In this document: piece after piece, positions 58,849-64,000 of the stretch
Layout: each line of letters starts with the position of its first letter
Position numbering within the stretch: the first letter of the stretch is position 1
Source: Streptomyces typhae
Lineage (GTDB): Bacteria; Actinomycetota; Actinomycetes; Streptomycetales; Streptomycetaceae
Direction of reading: 5' to 3'
Length of the DNA stretch: 64,000 nt
Assembly: GCF_009755605.1 (NCBI RefSeq)
Contig: NZ_WPNZ01000018.1
Location: 124,001-188,000, forward strand
Program-made: the position numbers and the translations under genes
Notes under the pieces: generated by a model
Database searches by the model: none
What the model saw: only the letters and a program-made list of their open reading frames with translations
What the model was told of the DNA's origin: nothing

Positions 58849-59580
58849 GTGAGCACGGAACCGTCTCCCGATCCCGACCGGGCCGAGACCGCCTCCGACG
58901 ACGAGCGCCGACAACTCATGAGCGAGCGCGACTCCGCCGCCGACGACCGCGAACGGCTCGCCGACGAGCGGGAGCAGCGTGCCGACGAGCGGGAGCAGCG
59001 TGCCGACGATCGGGAGACTGCCGCGGACGACCGCGAACGGCTCGCCGACGATCGGGAGCAGCGTGCCGACGATCGGGAGACTGCCGCGGACGACCGCGAA
59101 CGCGACCTCGACGACCGCGAGAAACGGGCGGACCACCGCGACCGCGCCTCCGGGGAAAAGGTGCCCAGCTACCGGAGGCGGTCGTACGAGGCCATCGAGC
59201 GGGCCCGCGCCATGGTGGCCGAGAGCGAGCAGAAGCTGCTGCGCAGCAAGGCGTCGCTGCGCCGTGCCGACGCCCGCGACGTCCGCGAGCAACGGGCTGT
59301 CGACCTGGAGTCGGCGGCCTCGGCACGGCATCGGGCGGACGACTGCGAGCCGTCGTCCGAGCAGCTCCACGGCAGGGTGGCGCATCTCAGCGAGCAGCTC
59401 GTCGAGGTGGCGCGCGCGCTGGCCGACGCCCAGGAGGCCCTGGCCGAGCACCACGAGAGACTCGCCGAGCAGCAGCCTCAGAACGCCGCACTGCACCGGC
59501 CCCAGGCCGAACGGGCCCGCCACGCCGCCCAGTACCTGCGGGAGCTGCCGCAGTCGGGCGCGGTGCGGCTCCGCCAGTGA
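58849..59580 (+). CDS. Coiled-coil protein with ADDRE-type repeats
   Basis: A 243-aa cytosolic protein with an N-terminal charged repeat region (about 25-100) of heptad-like units such as ADDRERL, ADEREQR, ADDRETA. A second block (about 110-210: IERARAMVAESEQKLLRSKASLRRADARDVREQRAV, LAEHHERLAEQQ) is also predicted as coiled coil. At DNA level a roughly 63-bp segment is duplicated inside the repeat. GTG 58849 is preferred (GGAAGG upstream). The function is unknown; a structural or scaffold role is plausible. Confidence 0.75.
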   Translation: MSTEPSPDPDRAETASDDERRQLMSERDSAADDRERLADEREQRADEREQRADDRETAADDRERLADDREQRADDRETAADDRERDLDDREKRADHRDRASGEKVPSYRRRSYEAIERARAMVAESEQKLLRSKASLRRADARDVREQRAVDLESAASARHRADDCEPSSEQLHGRVAHLSEQLVEVARALADAQEALAEHHERLAEQQPQNAALHRPQAERARHAAQYLRELPQSGAVRLRQ

Positions 59581-59615
59581 AAGGGCACGTCAGGGAACGG
59601 GCCGGGGCTGAAGTC

Positions 59616-59703
<88 letters not shown>

Positions 59704-59858
59704 CTGTCTCGGGGGCGGCCCGGGTGTGCTCCGGGCTGTTCCCCTTGACGCACATCAGATTGCCCTGCCCCCCTGACGCGCCGCTGACATGCCGCTCGAC
59801 CTGCCGGTCGCTCCCGTGATCCGCGCAGATGGCCAGGATTCGTGAGCGGCGTCACACC

Positions 59859-59920
59859 TAATCAAGTTTGACCAGATGCTTCACGTGGGCATACAGTTCA
59901 CAGCGTAATCAACTTTGACT
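59859..59920 (+). promoter_or_regulatory. Two operator-like repeats upstream of NTF2-like gene
   Basis: TAATCAAGTTTGACC at 59859 and TAATCAACTTTGACT at 59906 are near-identical, each containing the palindrome TCAA-NN-TTGA, 47 bp apart. The TCAA/TTGA half-sites resemble MarR-family operators. They lie 85-145 bp upstream of the start. The rest of the 59704-60004 gap has no gene; a pyrimidine-rich stretch (CTCTCC...) directly precedes the ribosome-binding site. Confidence 0.6.
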
Positions 59921-60004
59921 ACCACTCTCGCCCTGCTCTCTACCCTCTCCGCCCCTCTCCTCTCCCCTCTTTTTCCGACTTTCCCTTCTTCGACAGGAGC
60001 CCGC

Positions 60005-60433
60005 GTGACCTTCCTCCCCGAGACCGGATACGTGCCGACCGCCGAGGACCGTGCGAGCCTGGACGCCTGGTTCGCCGCCTACGACGCACACAGCGCCAAG
60101 CGCGACATCCAGGCCATGGCCGACCTCGCCGTCTTCCCGCTCAACCTGGTCAGCGACGACTCCGCGGGCAACGGCCGGTCGGCGCAGTGGGACCGTGAGC
60201 AGTACGTCGGCACCATGACCCACGTGATGGGCGAAGGCCCCCAGGACATCACCTTCGACTCCACCCGCACGCCGGTGTTCCTCTCGCCCGCGATGGCGGT
60301 CGTCTTCACCGACTCCACGATGACGGCGAACGGCGAGAGCACCCAGCTCCGCTACGCCGACATCCTCGTCAAGCGCGACGGGAAGTGGGCCTTCCAGACC
60401 ATGATCCAGGGCGGTTGGGGCGACAACCTGTGA
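60005..60433 (+). CDS. NTF2/SnoaL-like fold protein
   Basis: A 142-aa protein of the NTF2-like alpha+beta cone fold: ASLDAWFAAYDAHSAKRDIQAMADLAVFPLNLVSDD at the N-terminus, DREQYVGTMTHVMG, then beta strands with MAVVFTDSTMTANGESTQLRYADILVKRDGKWAFQTMIQGGWG, a typical SnoaL-like ending. Such proteins bind or transform small molecules; no active site can be assigned. The GTG at 60005 has AGGAGC. Operator-like TCAA/TTGA repeats upstream suggest control by a MarR-type regulator, and a strong hairpin follows the gene. Confidence 0.82.
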   Translation: MTFLPETGYVPTAEDRASLDAWFAAYDAHSAKRDIQAMADLAVFPLNLVSDDSAGNGRSAQWDREQYVGTMTHVMGEGPQDITFDSTRTPVFLSPAMAVVFTDSTMTANGESTQLRYADILVKRDGKWAFQTMIQGGWGDNL

Positions 60434-60435
60434 GC

Positions 60436-60463
60436 AGGTGCCCCCACCTCGGTGGGGGCACCT
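60436..60463 (+). terminator. Terminator of the NTF2-like gene
   Basis: A perfect 12-bp stem AGGTGCCCCCAC/GTGGGGGCACCT closed by CTCG begins three bases after the stop codon. No T-run follows, as is common for GC-rich actinomycete terminators. Confidence 0.8.
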
Positions 60464-60522
60464 CCGCTCCCCCACCCGACGCTGATGTTTTGAACGCATT
60501 CGTCCGGGCACTGCGACATGTC

Positions 60523-61011
60523 ATGAGCGACCAGAACATGGCGGACGACGCCTACCAGCCCACCGGCGACAACGAGGAGCAGGAGGACGCCGCGCCGCTG
60601 GACCTCCAGGACGCGCTGGAGGAGCGCACGTACGACGACATGCTCGACGAGGGGTACTCACCCCCGGAGAAGCCCCTCGGCGTCACCAAGACGGGCACCA
60701 CGGCCGCGGAGCAGCACGAGGGCGAGAGCCTCGACGAACGGCTCCGCCAGGAGACACCCGAGACGGAGCCGCCCCCGGGGGACGGCATCGGCGACCTCCC
60801 CGGCGGCGCGGGCGAGCCGCTCCACCCGGAGACCGGGACGGGGCGCTCCGGCCGCCTGGTGGCTCCCGACGAAGGCGCGCACCCGGACACCACCAAGGAA
60901 CTCGTCGCCGACGACGCGGGCATCGACGGCGGTGCCGCCGGTGCCGAGGAGGCCGCGATGCACGAGGTGTCCGAGGAGGAGCTGCCGGACGGGCCCGAGC
61001 GCGGGAACTGA
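60523..61011 (+). CDS. DUF5709 family protein
   Basis: A 162-aa acidic, largely disordered protein. The N-terminal MSDQNMADDAYQPTGDNEEQ, the centre LDLQDALEERTYDDMLDEGYSPPEKPLGVTKTG and TAAEQHEGESLDERLRQETPE match DUF5709, an actinobacterial family of unknown function. The C-terminal part (RSGRLVAPDEGAHPDTTKELVADDAGIDGGAAGAEEAAMHEV) is also conserved in type. No catalytic motif is seen. The start at 60523 lacks a strong ribosome-binding site. Confidence 0.88.
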   Translation: MSDQNMADDAYQPTGDNEEQEDAAPLDLQDALEERTYDDMLDEGYSPPEKPLGVTKTGTTAAEQHEGESLDERLRQETPETEPPPGDGIGDLPGGAGEPLHPETGTGRSGRLVAPDEGAHPDTTKELVADDAGIDGGAAGAEEAAMHEVSEEELPDGPERGN

Positions 61012-61162
61012 CGCGCGGGGCCACCCGCCCCGCCCAGCGGGCCCGGCCCGGGGTCCGCGGCCGTGCGGCGGGCCGGTGCGGGTGTGAGCGGGTGTGATTG
61101 GGATGCCCCGCAGGGGAAACCCGGTACACCATCTCCGTCCCGGAATCCCGGAAAGGGGCCCG

Positions 61163-61408
61163 ATGAGTACACCGCCGAACGACCCGACGCCGCCGCGGCC
61201 CACCCCGGCGCCGGGGCCCACGGACCCGCAGCCCGGCCCGGCCCCGGGCCCCGTGCCCGCCCCCGGGCCCGACCCGGTGCCCCCGACGCCGCCCCGCCCC
61301 GGACCCGACCCGGTGCCGCCCATCCCCCGTCCGGACCCCGGTCCGGCACCTGGGCCCGCCCCGTCACCGGCGACCGGCTCCGTCCCCGCGCGGACGGAGC
61401 AGCCGTGA
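61163..61408 (+). CDS. Small proline-rich peptide
   Basis: An 81-aa low-complexity peptide made almost entirely of Pro with Gly, Ala, Asp and Thr (PAPGPTDPQPGPAPGPVPAPG). Alone it would be doubtful, but GAAAGGGG precedes the ATG and its stop overlaps the GTG of the nucleotidyltransferase gene (GTGA), the same coupling as in the rest of this operon. It may be a translated leader that drives the next gene, or a disordered accessory protein. Confidence 0.5.
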   Translation: MSTPPNDPTPPRPTPAPGPTDPQPGPAPGPVPAPGPDPVPPTPPRPGPDPVPPIPRPDPGPAPGPAPSPATGSVPARTEQP

Positions 61409-62106
61409 CCCACGAGGCGGGCGATGTCGCGAGCGACGAGCCGGGCCACCCCGACCTGCGAGCGGTCACGGGCCGCACCCCGCACGAACGGCGGCACGAC
61501 ATGAGCACCCAGCCGCTGCCGCCCGACCGCAACCAGGCCATCCTGGAGGCGGCCAAACAGGTCGGGGCCCTCCTCAAGAAGCACGGCCACGACTTCGCGC
61601 TCGCCGGCAGCGTGGCCGTGTACGCCCACGGCGGCACGGGCAACTTCCAGCACGACGCCGACTTCTGCGTCCGGCCCGAGGACGCCGACGCCGTCGCGCT
61701 CACGCTCGGGGAAGCGGGCCTGAAGGTGTACACGCCGCCGGAGGACTGGCTCCTGAAGGCCAAGTGCCTCGGGCAGGACATCGACCTGATCTTCCGCCTC
61801 GGCGGCGAACCCGTCACCTCCGAACTCCTGGACAGATCGACGGAGTTGCCCGTCGACTCGGTGTTCATGCCCGTCCTGGCACCGACCGATCTGCTGCGCA
61901 GCCTCATCGGCGCCTTCTCCGAGCACCACTGCGACTTCGGTGCCGTCCTGCCGATCGCCCGGCTGCTGCGCGAGAAGGTCGACTGGCAGGAGATCCGGCG
62001 CGAGCGGGGCGGGCAGCCCATGCCGGACGCCTTCCTCCACCTCCTCGAGCGTCTCGACGTCATCACGCCCCCCGAAGGCCCCGCACCGCAGGGAGGACAC
62101 TCATGA
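61405..62106 (+). CDS. Nucleotidyltransferase-fold protein
   Basis: A 233-aa protein. The central GHDFALAGSVAVYAHGG, NFQHDADFCVRPEDADAV and LGQDIDLIFRLGG carry the GS-x-A and the two acidic positions (DADF, DIDL) of the polymerase-beta-like nucleotidyltransferase superfamily, AbiEii-like branch. The GTG start is favoured by the GTGA overlap, although an ATG 32 codons later (61501) lies closer to the conserved region. Overlap with the BON-like gene suggests co-translation. What is nucleotidylated is unknown. Confidence 0.75.
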   Translation: MTHEAGDVASDEPGHPDLRAVTGRTPHERRHDMSTQPLPPDRNQAILEAAKQVGALLKKHGHDFALAGSVAVYAHGGTGNFQHDADFCVRPEDADAVALTLGEAGLKVYTPPEDWLLKAKCLGQDIDLIFRLGGEPVTSELLDRSTELPVDSVFMPVLAPTDLLRSLIGAFSEHHCDFGAVLPIARLLREKVDWQEIRRERGGQPMPDAFLHLLERLDVITPPEGPAPQGGHS

Positions 62107-62354
62107 CCGCTCCGAACACCGACTACCTCATCGCGCACCTCCAGGAGCGCCTCGCGGCGGAGGAACTCGGCGAACTGGGCGTGCGCATAGAGGCGCGCGG
62201 CCCGGGGGTGGTGGTCACCGGCACCGTCCCGACCGCCCGGTGCCGCGAGGAACTCGTGCGCACCGTCGACGAGGAACTCGCCGGGCTGACCGTCCGGTAC
62301 GACATCGTCGTGGCCGGGACGGCGGCCCCGGACCTCCCGGAGGAAGTGACATGA
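62103..62354 (+). CDS. Small BON-like domain protein
   Basis: An 83-aa protein. YLIAHLQERLAAEELGELGVRIEARGPGVVVTGTVPTARCREELVRTVDEEL matches the alpha-beta-beta-alpha pattern of BON domains (V-x-V-x-G-x-V), which usually bind phospholipid or protein. No signal peptide is present, so here it is cytosolic. ATGA overlaps join it to the nucleotidyltransferase before it and the metallophosphoesterase after it. Confidence 0.72.
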   Translation: MTAPNTDYLIAHLQERLAAEELGELGVRIEARGPGVVVTGTVPTARCREELVRTVDEELAGLTVRYDIVVAGTAAPDLPEEVT

Positions 62355-63118
62355 TCCGCGTCGCGGCTGTGGGAGACATCCACCTCGGGCTCGACAGCGA
62401 GGGCCTGCTCAGGCCGGCCCTCGAAACCCTGCCCGACTGTGCCGACCTGCTGCTCCTGGCCGGTGACCTGACCCGGCACGGCACCCCGGAGGAAGCGCGG
62501 GTGGTCGCCCGCGAGATGGCGGGGCTCGGTGTCCCCGTGATCGCCGTCCTCGGCAACCACGACCACCACGACGAACAGCCGGAGCGCGTCACCGCCGTGC
62601 TCCGCGAGGCCGGAGTGCAGGTCCTGGAGGGGCAGGGGACGGTCGTCGACGTCGACGGCACGCGAGTCGGCGTCGCCGGCACCAAGGGTTTCGGCGGCGG
62701 CTTCGTCGGGCGCTGCGGCAGCGAGTTCGGCGAACCGATGATGAAGGAGTTCATCCGCTACAGCCGCCGCTGCGCCGACGGGCTGCGGACCGCTCTGGAG
62801 GACCTGGCGGGCAAGGGCTGCGGAACACGGGTCGCGCTCACCCACTTCTCCCCCGTGCCCGACACGCTGGCCGGTGAGCCGCTGGAGATCTACCCCTTCC
62901 TCGGCAGCTATCTGCTGGCCGAGGCCATGGACACCGCGGGCGCCGACCTCGCCCTGCACGGCCACGCGCACCTGGGCACGGAACACGGCATGACCAGCGG
63001 CGGCGTACCGGTGCGCAACGTGGCACAGCCCGTCATCCGGCGGGCTTTCCACGTGTACCACCTGAGCGGCCGGGCCGGCGGCTCACAGCTGGCGACCCCG
63101 GCCGACGTCGCCGGCTGA
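62351..63118 (+). CDS. Calcineurin-like metallophosphoesterase
   Basis: A 255-aa metallophosphoesterase. The five metal-ligand motifs appear in order: AVGDIHLG, LAGDLTRHG, VLGNHDHH, ALTHFSPVP and LHGHAHLG. It should hydrolyse phosphomonoester or diester bonds with a dinuclear metal centre, perhaps cyclic nucleotides, nucleic acids or a modified protein or metabolite. It is coupled by ATGA to the BON-like gene and precedes the ATP-grasp gene by 98 bp. Its pairing with a nucleotidyltransferase suggests an add/remove cycle, which is inference. Confidence 0.94.
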   Translation: MIRVAAVGDIHLGLDSEGLLRPALETLPDCADLLLLAGDLTRHGTPEEARVVAREMAGLGVPVIAVLGNHDHHDEQPERVTAVLREAGVQVLEGQGTVVDVDGTRVGVAGTKGFGGGFVGRCGSEFGEPMMKEFIRYSRRCADGLRTALEDLAGKGCGTRVALTHFSPVPDTLAGEPLEIYPFLGSYLLAEAMDTAGADLALHGHAHLGTEHGMTSGGVPVRNVAQPVIRRAFHVYHLSGRAGGSQLATPADVAG

Positions 63119-63216
63119 CCTCCGGCGCGCAGGCGGGGGATTCGCTCCATGGCACCCGGGTACCCAGCCACCTCGATCAGCCATCCCCCTCCACCGTCGA
63201 GCAGTTGGGATCCCCC

Positions 63217-64000
63217 GTGAGCGAGAACGTCTTTGTCTGCGGCCTGGACGAGGCCAATCTGCCGACCCTCTCGGCCGTGCCGGACGCGCACCGCTACCGC
63301 TTCCACCAACTGCTGACCATCGAGGAGTTGCAGCACGGCGAGGTCTCGGTGCCGGACCTGATCGCCGAGGCCCGGAAGATCCTGGACGGCTTCGACGGCA
63401 CGATCGACGCGATCGTCGGCTACTGGGACTTCCCCGTCAGCACCCTCGTCCCGATCCTCGGCGAGCTGTACGGCACCCGCACCACCAGCCTGGAGTCCGT
63501 CGTCAAGTGCGAGCACAAGTACTGGAGCCGCCTCGAACAGCAGCAGGTCACCGACGCCCACCCCCGCTTCGGCCGGGTGGACCTGGAGGCGGCCGAACCC
63601 CGGCCCCCGAAGGGCGTGCGCTACCCGATGTGGCTCAAACCCGCCCTCGCGTACTCGTCCGAACTCGCCTACGGGGTGCGGGACCAGAGCGAGTTCGCCG
63701 ACGCCGTCGCCCGCATACGCGCGGGCATCGACCGCGTCGGCAAGCCCTTCGAGTACATCCTCGACCGACTCGAACTGCCCCCCGGGATGGCCGGCGTCGG
63801 CGGCGCCGTGTGCCTGGCCGAGGAGGCCATCGCCGGGGTGCAGGCGGCGGTGGAGGGATACGTCCACGACGGCCGCGTGACGGTGTACGGCATCCTCGAC
63901 TCCCTCACCTACCCCGACTCCCCCTGCTTCCTGCGCCACCAGTACCCCTCGTCGCTGCCGGAGCCGGTGCAGCACCGGCTCCGGGACGTCTCCGAGCGGG
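63217..64000 (+). CDS. ATP-grasp-type ligase, partial at right edge
   Basis: The first 261 codons of a protein open to the window edge. TTSLESVVKCEHKYWSRLEQQQV and RYPMWLKPALAYSSELAYGV fit the nucleotide-binding first part of an ATP-grasp domain, with the Lys of MWLKP as expected, and GRVTVYGILDSLTYP the acidic strand that follows. ATP-grasp enzymes make amide or ester bonds through acyl phosphates. It runs in the same direction as the nucleotidyltransferase-phosphoesterase genes. The GTG start is inferred from the first conserved residues; the ribosome-binding site is weak. Confidence 0.8.
   Translation, partial: MSENVFVCGLDEANLPTLSAVPDAHRYRFHQLLTIEELQHGEVSVPDLIAEARKILDGFDGTIDAIVGYWDFPVSTLVPILGELYGTRTTSLESVVKCEHKYWSRLEQQQVTDAHPRFGRVDLEAAEPRPPKGVRYPMWLKPALAYSSELAYGVRDQSEFADAVARIRAGIDRVGKPFEYILDRLELPPGMAGVGGAVCLAEEAIAGVQAAVEGYVHDGRVTVYGILDSLTYPDSPCFLRHQYPSSLPEPVQHRLRDVSER

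Overview
The window looks like a piece of a Streptomyces (or very close actinomycete) chromosome. GC is very high, GTG starts are frequent, many neighbouring genes overlap by ATGA or GTGA, and family content fits the genus (MbtH, ANTAR, DUF5709, DUF6479, Ku, IdeR/DmdR-type iron boxes). Several very long open frames on the strand opposite the NRPS genes are GC-bias shadows and are not annotated.

Layout. (1) 1-29,100, minus strand: an iron-regulated nonribosomal peptide locus. Two FecCD-type siderophore permeases (28,912 to 26,685) and an operon mbtH-like / exported multicopper oxidase / NRPS1 (5,984 aa, five modules plus terminal E) / NRPS2 (at least two modules, cut by the left edge) each sit behind a 19-bp iron box. 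Reading the A-domain pocket residues by eye gives cap?-Gly-Gly-Thr-Ser-D-X-Thr-Y; X and Y are unassigned. The first C domain resembles the EntF/DhbF type. No cap-forming genes, binding protein, ATPase or thioesterase lie in the window. (2) 29,100-33,970: large-subunit catalase with a sigma-B-like promoter and strong terminator, DUF6479 membrane protein, SRPBCC protein, DNA topoisomerase IB. (3) 34,174-39,601: a three-gene GTGA-coupled operon encoding a trypsin-co-occurring domain protein, a trypsin-fold protease and a 1,408-aa helical-repeat CHAT (caspase-like) protease. This is the best candidate for an uncharacterised conflict or signalling system. (4) 39,730-45,622: aldo/keto reductase, MmpS-like lipoprotein, LuxR regulator, GAF-ANTAR regulator, stand-alone CheB domain, YihY/BrkB membrane protein. 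(5) 45,800-53,071: a tight seven-gene cassette of four glycosyltransferases, an SRPBCC protein, a CrtI-like FAD oxidoreductase and an SDR; product unknown. (6) 53,176-60,433: Ku, a PAP2-family membrane protein behind an AT-rich promoter island, a small Cys/His protein, an MFS transporter, a secreted protein, a coiled-coil repeat protein, a class II tRNA-like gene whose anticodon arm ends in a UUCG tetraloop, and an NTF2-like protein behind operator-like repeats. (7) 60,523-64,000: DUF5709 protein, then a coupled run of Pro-rich peptide, nucleotidyltransferase, BON-like protein and metallophosphoesterase, then an ATP-grasp protein cut by the right edge.

Functions rest on motifs read by eye. 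No database search, structure prediction or promoter mapping was possible.
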